This document shows, piece after piece, positions 17,605 through 29,092 of a stretch of DNA of 64,000 nucleotides. The stretch covers positions 250,001 to 314,000 of the forward strand of contig NW_026731945.1 of assembly GCF_028476545.1 (NCBI RefSeq). Direction: 5' to 3'. A program made the translations under genes and the position numbers. This DNA comes from Physella acuta (lineage: Eukaryota; Mollusca; Gastropoda; Physidae). Every line of letters begins with the position of its first letter. Within the stretch, counting starts at the first letter, position 1. The notes below the pieces were generated by a model, which ran no database searches, had not been told where the DNA came from, and was given only the letters and a program-made list of their open reading frames with translations.

Positions 17605-18185
17605 TGCACTCGCAATTTTCCAACAATGACGGACGACAGACAGAGGAATGAAGTTAGAAATAAATGTATGTGTTTTTTTGAGAAATCTGAAATAGGATAA
17701 TTACTACTTACGGTCACCGAAAATTACTCACCACTTGTCAAAAACAAATAATTAGATAGGCCTATTCTCCATATATTTGAAATTTCATCTAACTTAAACA
17801 GTACTCATGTTATAGGATTTGAAAAACCCAAACCAGAATAAGTTACCACAAATCGCTGAAAACATAATACAGAACTACAAATCTGATATAAAACTTAAAT
17901 AATAAAATTTTGTCAACCTAACTTTAACAGTATTGAAGTTATCGTTTTAACAGACAGTCAAACACACAGGGGCAGACTTTTAAAGGCCAGTTTTTCCCAC
18001 TCGATGACTCGTAAAACGCAAAAATTTTGATAAATATGGATTTATTATTTTTGCCCGATTAAAATAAGTTCCCTTATATTCAGTATATGATGAAATATCG
18101 AGGTGTAAAAATTTCATGTGAATTTTGTGAACGATTACTATACTTCCTCTATAGGCTACTCTGTATACGAGAAAGTAAAAAGAAA
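17605..18185 (+). repeat. Dispersed repeat ending GTATACGAGAAAGTAAA
   Basis: This sequence aligns by eye with about 22690-23115 and 40600-41015. They share GGTCACCG (GGTCAACGG in the third) followed by AAAATTACTC-type runs, CAACCTAACT, TTATCGTGTTTACAG-like and CACACACAGACATACGG-like segments, and the terminal GTATACGAGAAAGTAAA. It is an old repeat family with no coding capacity visible; the class is unknown. Confidence 0.6.
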
Positions 18186-18360
18186 CTTTTTAATAACAAA
18201 CTGTTACATAATCATGCACTAAAAAAGAATAAATGATTTTCTTAAAAGCTAAATAACCAAAATGAAAAGCGTGAGTCGTTTACTAAATTTTAAGAAAGGT
18301 ATTCAATACATATAATAGCGACCCATGCTTTAAAAGTTAAAATTTTAACGCATCTAACTT

Positions 18361-18496
18361 TTGCGCACTTGAACAGTTAAAAACTGATGAAATATAATTA
18401 TGTTCGCGCACCATAGAATGCGCTTACTCAATGCCTTTGTTTACCAACTTTACGATCTAAGAAATTTTATAGCAATTTTTTTCAAGATTAAATAAC
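18361..18496 (+). promoter_or_regulatory. Gene 2 conserved promoter/first-exon block
   Basis: The block has TTGCGCACTTGAA (18361-18373), the weakened palindrome CGCACCATAGAATGCG (18407-18422) and TGTTTAC (18438-18444). It is the most diverged of the seven and sits nearest to its ATG (0.86 kb). A donor is not obvious; AATAAC|GTGTGT after 18496 is the best nearby candidate. This gene also lacks a TA tract before its acceptor. Confidence 0.5.
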
Positions 18497-19215
18497 GTGT
18501 GTGAAATATATTTAACAGAGAGGAAGTATAGTATAGTGATTAAACAAGCAGAACTTTAAATTTTGTATACTATGTAATGTAGAGGGACATTTCTTTGAAA
18601 ACTTCCTATAATGTTGTAAGGGTTTGGTTGCAGAGCAAATCATATATCCGAGTTCTCTTCATAAGTCTGGGATTTCTAACTATTTTAAATTCACTTTTAT
18701 TTTTTTTTGTATAGCGTAATGTTACGGATATAATTAGGTTTAGTATGCACGGTTAGAGTTGTAGTTAGGTTTTCTATAGCAATTTAAGTGTTTAGTTAAG
18801 ATTGATATGACTTTAAGTTAAAGTTCTAGTTATAGCGCGTATATGAATTTAAATATAGGTTAAGATTTAAGAAAATATATAAGCTTAAATTAGAAGTGAT
18901 TAACTCATAGCTGAGGTTTAGCGTTAAATAAGCAATATTTTATTTTAAAGTTCATTTCATTAAAAAACACTCTGTTTATGCGTACATTTCTAGCTAGATA
19001 TGGGCTTATGTATTCAGATTTTCTTTTAAGTAATATTTAATTTGTTTTCACGTTTAAGTTTTGCTACATTTGGTAGTGTATAATTACTTAATTTTAGGCA
19101 AGGTTATAGAAAAGGTGTTAATGTATGTTTATTATTTTTTCGAAAAATACAGTTATTTGTGTGTGTGTATTCAAAAGGTGTATTATTAAAAATCTATTTC
19201 AGATTACTCTACATA

Positions 19216-20982
19216 ATGGGCACACCCAAAATCTGTACAGAAATCATTAAATGCTTAAGAAACGTATGGACTGATCAAATATTGTTGGACTTTACAATCA
19301 AGATAAACGATGACACAATCACATGTCATAAGCTCGTTCTTGCGGCCTGCTCTGAATTTTTCCAAGCGTTGTTTCGATCAGGAATGAGGGAGGTCACAGA
19401 AAACTGCGTTGAGTTAAATGATGTTTCCTATGAAATATTTCAGTTGATTCTGAAAACACTTTACACAGGTGTCAATGTTTTAACGTTGGATAATTTCATT
19501 CACGTTTGGAGGGCTGTGCACATGTTGCAGATCAACTTTATGGTGAAAATGTGTGAAAGATTTGCAGCTTGCTCTATTACAATGGACAACTGGGAAAACT
19601 TGTATGTAACAGCTAAACTTTTAGGTTCAACTTTTGTTCTAGATAAGCTTCATAGCTTCATGTTACAAAACTTTGATCAAATAAGTCTTTCGGCAACATA
19701 TCTACAACTGCCTTTCAACGAAGTTCGGGAATTAATAAAAAGCCAGGATCTTTGTGTCAGTAGTGAAGATATTGTGTTAGAATCTGTGATAAGATGGGTT
19801 GACTGCTATGCTCCAAATAATACTAACACAGATATTCAAAACACAAACAAAATAGTCGACACAGAAAAAGATTGCAATGAATTGGAAAAAGTACCTTCTG
19901 GTAACTCGCTTAATGTTGCATTAACCGAGCATGTATCTAGAAAAGATAAGCTGACAGATTTAATGAGTCTGGTGAGGATATATCTTGTTAATCCTGTGAT
20001 TTTAACACGATTTTATCATCTTAAAATGTGTTCTGAAAACAAAGACTTTAGAGATATAATCGTCAGCGCTTTATCGTACCAAGCCCAACCTTCAAGAGAC
20101 GGCCAGTGGCCATCGGCGGCTGTGCATAGATCATGTAGTAGATATACAAATGTTGGGGTTTATGTGAAACGTTACGGACAGTTTAGAGCAATCAGCGCCT
20201 GTGATGAGAAGTGGCATGATTTGCCGAATTGTGTTGATTTAAAAGAAAGCATCCAGCTGGTCAGCTTTGATGGCGAACTTTACGCTACAGGGAAACGATT
20301 CAACTTGCCAACCAAAAATTGTAAACTCTTTGTCTTCTCTGAAAACAGCTGGAAAGAAGTTTTGAATCTGCCCGGCCACAATTTGTTACTTGTTTCTTAT
20401 GGACAATTTATTTACATTTTAGACAAAGCCGAAAATTTTATATATAACATAAATCCAAAAAACATGAATCTAAAAAAGATGACAAAGATCCCGGCGGATA
20501 TTGATGTAAAGCACATTATTAGTTTTGAAAACACCCTGCTATTGTTTTCCTCACTAGTTCATAACGCCAATGACAAAACAGTTGTTCATTGTTACGAAAT
20601 TTCGTCTGACGCATGTACCGAGCTAACTCACCTGGATGGGCCAGCGGAACAACTGATCAGCTTCAAGAACGACAAACACAGCTACATATTACAGACGAAT
20701 GGCTCATTGTGGGTTATTTTACTCGCATCATCCCTAAAAGGCATCGAGATAAAATTTATTTCAAAACTTTGGAGCTGCAACAAGAAATTGTACGGAGCAT
20801 TGACCTACAACGACAAGCTGATTATTTTTGGAAATGATCCAAATAACGATTCGTCGGAAGCGAAAAAATTAGTCACCGTTTCTGGACATTTAGCCCACAT
20901 TTCACACTGGGGGCACGAGGAAGCATGTTCTAATTTTGTTCCAGTTACACTTCCAAAAATAGCGTTACTTAGTAAACCCTGA
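19216..20982 (+). CDS. BTB-BACK-kelch-like protein, array copy 2
   Basis: 588 residues. The frame is open upstream to 19159, but the acceptor CTATTTCAG (ends 19202) and alignment with the other copies place the start at the ATG at 19216. It has BTB with M-R-E, BACK with VDCYAPNN followed by the acidic insert, and a propeller ending SNFVPVTLPK. Its BTB DNA differs from gene 1 at only about three of 224 bases (gene 1 13391-13614), while the first propeller blades differ by about 30%. A second near-identical stretch covers NDKHSYILQTNGS and GALTYNDKLIIFGND. Its BACK (LLGSTFVLDKL, LQLPFNEVR) is the closest relative of the BACK of gene 6. It is the only copy without a TA tract in the adjacent intron end. 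Confidence 0.88.
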   Translation: MGTPKICTEIIKCLRNVWTDQILLDFTIKINDDTITCHKLVLAACSEFFQALFRSGMREVTENCVELNDVSYEIFQLILKTLYTGVNVLTLDNFIHVWRAVHMLQINFMVKMCERFAACSITMDNWENLYVTAKLLGSTFVLDKLHSFMLQNFDQISLSATYLQLPFNEVRELIKSQDLCVSSEDIVLESVIRWVDCYAPNNTNTDIQNTNKIVDTEKDCNELEKVPSGNSLNVALTEHVSRKDKLTDLMSLVRIYLVNPVILTRFYHLKMCSENKDFRDIIVSALSYQAQPSRDGQWPSAAVHRSCSRYTNVGVYVKRYGQFRAISACDEKWHDLPNCVDLKESIQLVSFDGELYATGKRFNLPTKNCKLFVFSENSWKEVLNLPGHNLLLVSYGQFIYILDKAENFIYNINPKNMNLKKMTKIPADIDVKHIISFENTLLLFSSLVHNANDKTVVHCYEISSDACTELTHLDGPAEQLISFKNDKHSYILQTNGSLWVILLASSLKGIEIKFISKLWSCNKKLYGALTYNDKLIIFGNDPNNDSSEAKKLVTVSGHLAHISHWGHEEACSNFVPVTLPKIALLSKP

Positions 20983-21164
20983 CACGCTTCTTAACTTGAA
21001 TAGATATTTTTTGATAGATTGTCTTACAATAACAAAGCAGTTTATTTGCATTTACTAGCAGATTTTGTTTTCTAAATATTTTAAATTTATTTTATAAACA
21101 TTCAGAATTTGTTTACAACTGACTAATTTCGCAAAAAAATTAGAAAGCAATTTTGTAACGTTGC

Positions 21165-21513
21165 TAGAGTAAATCTCAATGCAATGATATCAAATTTACA
21201 TTATTTAGCTCTGAAGTTCTTAAAACTTTGGAAGATATATAATTTGTTGAGAGCAAATCTCATGCAATGATATCAAATTTACATTATTTAGCTCTGAAGT
21301 TCTTAAAACTTTGGAAGATATATAATTTGTTGAGAGCAAATCTCAAAATCCAATGATATCAAATTTACATTATTTAGCTCTGAAGTTCTTAAAACTTTGG
21401 AAGATATATAATTTGTTGAGAGCAAATCTCAATGCAATGATATCAAATTTACATTATTTAGCTCTGAAGTTCTTAAAAGTTTGGAAGATATATAATTTGT
21501 TGAGAGCAAATGA
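21165..21513. repeat. 83-86-bp tandem repeat, four copies
   Basis: The unit contains GATATCAAATTTACATTATT, AGCTCTGAAGTTCTTAAAAC and TTGTTGAGAGCAAATC. Four units are nearly identical, with small indels after CAAATCTC. It lies just downstream of gene 2 and is absent from the flanks of the other copies. Confidence 0.9.
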
Positions 21514-22484
21514 ATATTTCATATAATGTTTGAACCTATTGAGGTAATTTGGATTGAACAGCATTCAGGAATGAAAGAGATGGTAATATATTAACGATCC
21601 AATGGGTATTGATTATTTACTTACACAAACCGCTGCAAGAATCTAAAGCAATTTTTAAATGTTTAATTTCAAAAGATATAACAATCAGACTTCATCTACA
21701 TATTATATTTTTAGCAACAAGCAAAGTAAAATACCCACGGTGACTCTATGCTGGTTTCATCAATCTTGTTATAACTCTGATCCGCTGTCAAGCCTCGAGT
21801 CATTCTTTACCCTCAGTCATTTCCTATAAAACAGAAAAATTGTGCAGTGGTGTATTTAATAAGATTTCACAGTTTTCTTACAATTTATTTTTGCTAACGT
21901 TTAAACCCGTATTATAAATCCTATAATTTTGTGCATTTTTTTCAATTATTTTTTTAAAACTTCTATCTTGTGAGACATTACATACATAATGTTTAAAAAA
22001 CTAACTTAATTAAAATAATTAACTATAGAAACAAATAGCCTTGAATCGTAATGGAAATACAAGTATTTACTTTATAATATCCATTTTTTTCTATATCTCT
22101 ATAATGAAACTATTTTGTGTTGAGAATCCTATTTTTATTTTTCTTCTGTTTTATACTTGATTACATTTATATCTAAAATCTCTGTTCAGGGAGAGAAAGG
22201 ATCAAGATTTAATCGATAATCAATAGGTCATAATATGTAATTTTTTTAGTAATTAATAACTATACGTTAATTTTTGGAATTTTGTTTTACAATCATGTTT
22301 CGTCGCATTAAAAAAATTCGAAATTGTTAGCTCATTATTAATACTTTATGTGCATTTCAATCAGGCATAAACTACAAAAACACTTAAAACAACGTTGATT
22401 AAAAAAAATTGGAAAAGGCATGAAAACAAATCTAAAAGCAATATTTAAATGAGATTTACTTTATTAAAACAAACTAAAAAAACG
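21514..22484. other. Gene 2-gene 3 intergenic, unremarkable
   Basis: AT-rich sequence with no recognisable gene or repeat. It ends where homology with the gene 4-gene 5 interval begins. Confidence 0.5.
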
Positions 22485-23654
22485 GGAGTGATCTCCCCTA
22501 AACTTTCTAGAATATTTCTATATAACACTGCAGGCGATGTCAACTCGGGATATAGACAATATTTTAAATCCAATTTCAATTACTTAAACTTTTAAAATAT
22601 AATACAATCTCGTAGAAAAAAGAATTGCGCACCAAGTGAACTCCAAACAGTATGTGTATAATATTGCGCAATATTATTATTAATTTATAAAGTGACATGC
22701 GGTTTTTTTTTCAGAAATCGGAAATAGCGTAAATTATTACTTCTTGTCACCGGAAATTACTCAAAATTTTACAGAAGGCAGAGAAGTAGATCTTTTACTT
22801 ATATGTGACATTTCGTTTCTGAAACAGTACTTAAGTTATAGGCTTTTGAAAGATTGAAAGAAGAATAAGTTCCATTCCCGGTTACCGGAAAGCGCTAAAA
22901 ACTTGTTACAGAACTACAAATTTGATATAATACTTATATATGAAATTTTATAAACCTAGCTGTAACGGTACTCATGTTATCGTGTTTACAGAAGCACACA
23001 CACACACAGACATACGGGCAAGAGAGGTATAAAACATCGAGATTTTCGAAAATATCGATATTTTTTTTTGCACGAATGCAATACTTTCTCTAAACTTTGT
23101 ATACGAGAAAGTAAATAGGCATTGCTGCAAACTAATCATTCGTCAATACTAGCATATCTTTAGTCGGTACAGTCACAACCTAAAGATTGTTTTAACGATA
23201 ATTCATTGAAGACTTGAACAGTTTTGATAATCTTTGGTCTGGACCTAAATTTTAATGTATAAATGATTAAATTATTTAAGAACCAATATTTGTATTCATT
23301 GAAACAATTAATTACATCCTTGTTCAGTTTTAAATTCGATACACAAATGAAAATAATATACACTTGCAGCATAATTAGAGTACCGAAGCAATCAAATCTA
23401 AGTAAACATTGTTAGTGGTCATAACTTTAAATCAAAGCACGGCTTTATCATGCATGTACTTAAATCTAGAATATTCACACATGTGAATTCACACGACGAT
23501 TTCAAACTACAAAAGCGGTAGCCCACAGAAATATCCTTTTACTTGTCAACATTCAACTTATAGATTACATTTTAAAAATCATACTCTTATAGCCTGCATC
23601 TATAAGCTAAACACAGAAACAACGTTAAAACAATTCAACTATTAGATAATAGGT

Positions 23655-23785
23655 GACAAGACAAATGATCTCAGGACAAATAATCTCATACAAAATATCC
23701 CAGACAAAATATCTCACGGACAAATTGTCTCAGGACAAATAATCTCATGACAAATGATCTCGCGGACAAAAGATACCAGGAAAAA
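23655..23785 (+). repeat. Array of GGACAAAnnATCTC-type short repeats
   Basis: Tandem variants of GACAAATGATCTCAG, including GACAAAATATCTCACGG. This is the same motif family as at 55872-56010 and, inverted, at 11463-11600. No matching inverted end was found nearby, so it may be a solo end of a foldback-type element. Confidence 0.65.
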
Positions 23786-24665
23786 GCCAAAGGCAAATAA
23801 ACATCATACCCAGATTCAAACCCTACATCAACCCTATTTTTTTTCTACACAGAGGCGCTAAATCCTAGCCGACACGATAGAATCGTGCCCATATGCCCTA
23901 AGCAGTTATTACAATAAATTAAGACATAGATAATGGCTCGGGTTTTTATAAACTCTTTAAACTTTGATAAAATCTGCCCACAGTAAAATGAGCGGTTTTA
24001 GGTTATAGTGACGGAGAGTATGTTGATGTTAGTATCGGTGAACGGGGAATAGGGTTATTTTAGTTTAAAGTCATCGTAAAGTGGTGGTGCTGATGAATCT
24101 ATTGAGGTGAAGTATTTAGGTATTAATTTAAGGACGTGTTATAAAGTCGCCTTGATCGAAAAGCATCAACACACGAGCAATTTTAGAATATAGAAAAACA
24201 TAGATCTGCCACGGAGCACAAGACACACGCTTCCACGCGATAACAAGTCTAACACTCAACTTAATTAATTCACGCGGCCCAACTTCACCCTAAGGTAACC
24301 AACCTCTGCCTTACCCCAGCAGTCCCGCGAGGGGAGGGGGCGCCTAACCTATTCATGCATTAACTCGAACTATTTACGACTGGGACAACTACAAGCTATT
24401 CAGATTGTATCTAGTGAGGGGACTTACTGTCAAACACTATAGGCCATTCCTATTACAGCTATTATGATCTATCTAACCTACAATTAAAAAATGTAATAGC
24501 ATGAACATAAATACAATTAAGAATTAAACGATATTTTATCCCAGTTTCCTACCCTATGCTAACCCCAGTTTTAACACTAAGATATGCATCAGGCAATAGC
24601 GCTTTGTGAGGAATGAAGCTGATACAGAGTTGGGAATATGTATTCGTTTTGTCAATAAGTTTGTT

Positions 24666-24825
24666 CAGAGGCGTAGCGACCCTTCCCGGCGCCCGGGGAC
24701 AAACTTTTCGATTTGCACCCCCCCCCCTCAAGATTTCGATTTGCACCCCCCCCCTCAAACTTTCGATTTCCACCCTCTCAAACTTTCGATTTGCAACACC
24801 ATCAACCTTTCAATTTACTTTTCCA
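24666..24825. mobile_element. hAT-like end fragment
   Basis: The fragment begins CAGAGGCGTAGCGACCC, the same style of end as the elements at 44428 and 48836. It continues through repeated TTTCGATTTGCACCCCCC units. The paralogous site near 43155 lacks it. No second end or target duplication was found, so it is probably truncated. Confidence 0.5.
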
Positions 24826-24875
24826 ACTAAAGTCCTATCGTTGTTAAAGATTTATCAATGTAACTGAAATAAATT

Positions 24876-25012
24876 CTTGCGCACTGAAAAAGTTTGGAAA
24901 TGGAAATTTATGTTTTCGCACCAACGAGGTGCGTCTATGGGGTGTCAACATTGTAAACAACCTTTGCTTCAAATCTTGTAGTCTATGAACTAATAATAAT
25001 TATTTTAAAAAG
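24876..25012 (+). promoter_or_regulatory. Gene 3 conserved promoter/noncoding exon 1
   Basis: The block has CTTGCGCACTGAAAA, the perfect 6-bp-stem palindrome CGCACCAACGAGGTGCG (24917-24933) and TGTAAACA (24952-24959), a forkhead-type motif in the opposite orientation to copies 1, 2, 4, 6 and 7. It ends in a consensus donor, AAAAG|GTAAGT, after 25012. The predicted intron runs to 29079. Confidence 0.72.
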
Positions 25013-26906
25013 GTAAGTCGAGTATATTAAGCGCAAAAACAATATGACTGAGCATGTTATAATAATGTAACGTCCTTTACAGATTAGCTGTTGAATTTTG
25101 TGTTTATTTTTAAACGTTTTCCGCAAAAGTGACACATTTAGACTACATAGGATTCTAGTTTAAGTCTTATTGGCTTGGCATTTATAATATCTGCTTGATT
25201 TTGTGTAAAGATTAATATTAAATATAAATTTACCCGTAAGCTAAACATTATAACTTAATCATCTTTGTCTTTGATGCCTTATGTATGGTTATAATTTTAT
25301 ACTATTTAGATTGGATATTATTCTTATTTATATATATGTAAATATATTTTGAAATTAAAGATTTTTATTGCTTCGTTCAGTAGTTAAAGTCCTAGTTGTG
25401 TGCAATGTAGCCTACAATGCGCATGAACAAACAAGCATTGTTTAATATACTAGGATCCTATGTTAAGTTCAAGACCGATTGAAATACTTTTCTACGGTTT
25501 AGGTGGCTCTAGCGAGCCCCAAAAATACCCCTGATACCCGGGCTCTCATTGAGTGGTGTTCTCCCTTACGTTTTCGTAGTGTGATTATTGTACACTCAAG
25601 GTTTTCACACAGCTCGTCCGTGGGCGTCTGGGCTGTATTATGGACAAACCCGCGCCCAGACTACTAAGATCAAAGAAACATAGTGCCGGCATTGTTTACA
25701 TTAAAAAAGAAAAACCATGATCTAAAAATACACTATTGGTAATTCGATAATGAAAACCTTGTGAAATATTTCGTCACTCTGGTTTGTAGGAACAGATTCA
25801 TTTGAATATATAAAGTCAAGGGGACAAGATACCCATGTTTTCGATAAAATTTTAATTTTGCTCCCCAAAATTTTTATTTCTTAATTCGGTACAAATACAT
25901 TTTATCTATCTAACCCGAACATTTCGGACTTCTACAGCTTACGGTTATCCGTTTATTACGATGTGAAACATGATACCCCAGGCAAGTTTTCACACTACTA
26001 CGCGGACAGCGGCTATCTTCGAGCGGGTATTACATCATTTATTGCCCCGGAGGCACCATATATTTTACAGCAATCTAAGGGCCAAGCACTCGTGTACCCG
26101 CTGGTACCTTTTCGTGTACCTTTCCTTTTGTTCTAAAAATAAATGGAATAGAAGTTGTTTTCTACAAAGTAATATTTTATATCAAACTCCTTATAAGGGC
26201 ATGCGCGTAAAAATTATGAATGGGAAGAGATTCATTGATACTCTTGACCAATCATATTATAGTACAGTAAATCAAAATAATTCACGATAGGTTGCAACTA
26301 ACCATGTGTGATAGGCGGCCATCTTGTTTCTAGATAAACACAACAATCGCCTGTCTTTGTTTGTTTACTTTATTTGCATATACTCTTCTATTTATTGTTT
26401 TAAAGTTATACAACAACATTAAGTTTTAAAATAGAAACTTTGCCTAGAAATGTACTGTTGATTATCACTGGAAAACTATTAAACACTGTTTCGTACGCTT
26501 TATACTAAGCTGAAACAATGCGTCATGGACATGTCTATCAGTTTGAAGAATGTACTGTCCATTCCCTTCACCCCCCCCCCCCCCCCCCCTCATCCCTTTC
26601 CCTCCATTCAACCAACAGCCGTTTTATAATCTTGCTACGGCATGCTGTGATAGGCTTGAATGCGTTCATCAGGCTTTACACCGGACTGTATACGACACAT
26701 GTGTTAATGTGTATACCAATCTCTCCGTATAAGGTGCGCTAGCAACGAATGTAAGTACTATTTGGGATAGCTGATAAGCATTCACTTAGGCCCTGAACTT
26801 GACCCTATCTACACAGATATGTTATTCGCGGTTGAATTATCATTAGTAATCAATGGCTCATCGGTTCTTCACGCACTATCCAGCAGTGGGGTGGGGTGGA
26901 GGGGCG

Positions 26907-27825
26907 ATTGTAGGAAAAAAAAAGTCACAGGAAAAAAAACACAGGAAAAAAAGTCACAGGAAAAAAGTCACAAACATATATTTGCATAGAATTAGTCAAT
27001 ACTTTTATTATTATTGAATTATATATTCAGAAAGTGCAAATTAAAAATTAAAATTAGGATTAATTAAATGTAATGTAATGTGTGTAGGTTGTATACGCAT
27101 GGTAATTTTTATAATTCATCTAAAAAAAATTCGTATGAAGTATGAATATTGTATTTATGTTAAACATAATATTAATAGCATTTAATTGAATATTCCAACA
27201 TCCTCGGTTTTATCGTGTTTTTTTTTAAATACTAACATTAAATTACCGTGAAACGGCAAGTTCATCTAACTTGCTGCCCTCAACTCATCGCAACAATAGT
27301 TCAACCACCTTTACTGCCCACATTTATCACGCTCATTACATAACAAAGCATAGGATCCAAAACAGAAAGCCGACAAGGTTCAAAGGATGTCATTGACACA
27401 AAACGTCAACAACAATGTTCGGACAAAGGCAGACTAGAGAGAGGCGGACCAGAGAATACCCTAAGGCAAAAGATATGCAAAACACAATGATGTGCCTAAA
27501 TTTCGATTATAATTAACTTTTCTACCGCGTATTTAACTAAATACTTAACTAAAGTTGAGATTGTAAATTATCTTAGAGTATTATTTAGTTACAATTGTTA
27601 TAAACGACAGTGCTTTTAAAGTCTATAAATAATATATGCTATCAAAAATTACAACGCATAACAATAAACATACAGAATTTTACAATTTTCAACAAATAAA
27701 TCAAAATATTTCTGAAAAGATTTTTGTGACTTTTTTCTGTGACTTTATTTCTGTGACTTTTTCCTAGCAAAAACTGGGACTTTTTTTCTGTGTTTTTTTT
27801 CCTGTGTCTTTTTTTTCCGTTCACC
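26907..27825. mobile_element. MULE-like nonautonomous element
   Basis: The 919-bp element has a left end with repeated GGAAAAAAAGTCACAGG-type motifs and a right end with the reverse complement (CTGTGACTTT, CCTGTGTC). A 9-bp direct repeat, GGAGGGGCG, flanks it at 26898-26906 and 27826-27834. A 9-bp target duplication and long, internally repetitive TIRs suggest the Mutator-like superfamily. No transposase is visible. Confidence 0.65.
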
Positions 27826-28172
27826 GGAGGGGCGTGTCTAGCCTCAAGCGTTGTACCGAGTGTTGTGTAGCAGGCTATTATCATAAGGCAATAAACTTGT
27901 GTTAGCTACAGTTTAAAAGACATTGTATTTAAGTGAGAAGACCAGCTAACAAACAAAACTTGAGCTGGTTTGGTGATAGCTGTTCTGAGAAAACCGCTCG
28001 ATTGATAGTATGTATAATACTTAATAGTCATAAATTCATTACATATTTTCTGCTTACATAGAAAAATCTATCTAAATCTTACAACATAAATCAAAGCGTA
28101 TTTCATTAGTCAAATGGTTCTTCCACATATGACAAGACGTCTTTTTCTGTTGTCTATAAGAGAAAACGCACA

Positions 28173-28364
28173 GTGCCTTTTTCCGCTCTTCTTTTCACGT
28201 CTTCTCAACTTTGCATTTTTACGCAAAATTCAACATTCAAATCGCTAAGGCTTTGGAACCCTTTGTCATACAAAACTAAAACATTCCACGTGCATTCAGC
28301 ATTATACCATCTACAAAAAGAGATTTGTACATTAAGTTTATTGCGATACTTTAGGAAATATTGA
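28173..28364 (+). pseudogene. Possible LINE reverse-transcriptase C-terminal remnant
   Basis: A 63-codon open frame contains SLRLWNPLSYKTKTF followed by YHLQKEICTL. This resembles the LWN-x-LP...FK-x-x-L segment at the end of many non-LTR retrotransposon ORF2 proteins. The match is short and no other LINE part is adjacent. Confidence 0.3.
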
Positions 28365-28740
28365 TATTAATGTAGAACCACCCCCTAATTTTTGCACATA
28401 AATTTACGTAAAAATTTGTATTAAAAAATTGAGTACGAGCTATCGCAATGAGTAAACGTACAAATGTATAGTTTGGTTTGCGAAATTGAAATCTTTCATC
28501 CGCTTTTAAAAATCTTTTATGGGAACAAAGTTATAGCGCTTTGAAAAGGTGTTAATTTTCACACTTTTTCGCGGTTTCCATGACAACCAGTACTGCTATT
28601 GACGGCTATATATTATTTTTGTCTATAGTTTAACAACTATATACATATGAACTTATTAAACACCCAGAAATGTGTTAAATTAAAAAAAAATTCTATCCGT
28701 GGTGCCTATCTTTAAGTGAAATCATTTTACATAAGATACT

Positions 28741-28774
28741 TATCTACGCACAATTGGTGCGTAGATGACGTCAC
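28741..28774. promoter_or_regulatory. Palindrome plus CRE-like site before gene 3
   Basis: A 10-bp-stem palindrome, ATCTACGCAC-aattg-GTGCGTAGAT, is followed directly by TGACGTCA, the full cAMP-response-element palindrome. At the gene 5 copy (near 43950) the left arm and loop remain, but the right arm and the CRE-like site are gone. Function is unproven. Confidence 0.45.
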
Positions 28775-28930
28775 TTGTACTTCGCGAGTTTAGTACAACT
28801 TAAAGTATTGCTCTATTCTACTCATTCAGAATAAATTATATAATATTGTATTATATTCTACTCTGTTCTACTGTATTATACTATATTCTACTACGACATT
28901 TCAGCTATATTCAATTCCGCTCGTACATAT

Positions 28931-29051
<121 letters not shown>

Positions 29052-29092
29052 GAAGCATGTTTTTTAATATACTTTACAGATATCCATTAAAC

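Larger units (their letters stand above)
22485..25536 (+). repeat. Segmental duplication, copy upstream of gene 3
   Basis: This aligns with 40390-43875 upstream of gene 5. Both begin GGGAGTGATCTCCCCTAAAC, both contain CAGTCCCGCGAG followed by a G-rich stretch, and both include the conserved promoter block. Differences include the GGACAAAT array (23655-23785) and a hAT-like fragment (24666 onward) present only here, and a SINE present only in the other copy. Homology stops near ATACCCG at about 25536 and resumes near 28715. Confidence 0.8.
25537..28715. other. 3.2-kb block present only before gene 3
   Basis: Relative to the gene 5 copy, this stretch interrupts otherwise colinear sequence. It contains a MULE-like element (26907-27825) and a possible LINE remnant (28173-28364). 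The rest is unassigned, with a C run at about 26570-26590. It is either an insertion here or a deletion in the other copy. Confidence 0.6.

Noticed and set aside
20613-20837. Second frame inside gene 2
   Set aside because: Shadow of the propeller coding sequence.
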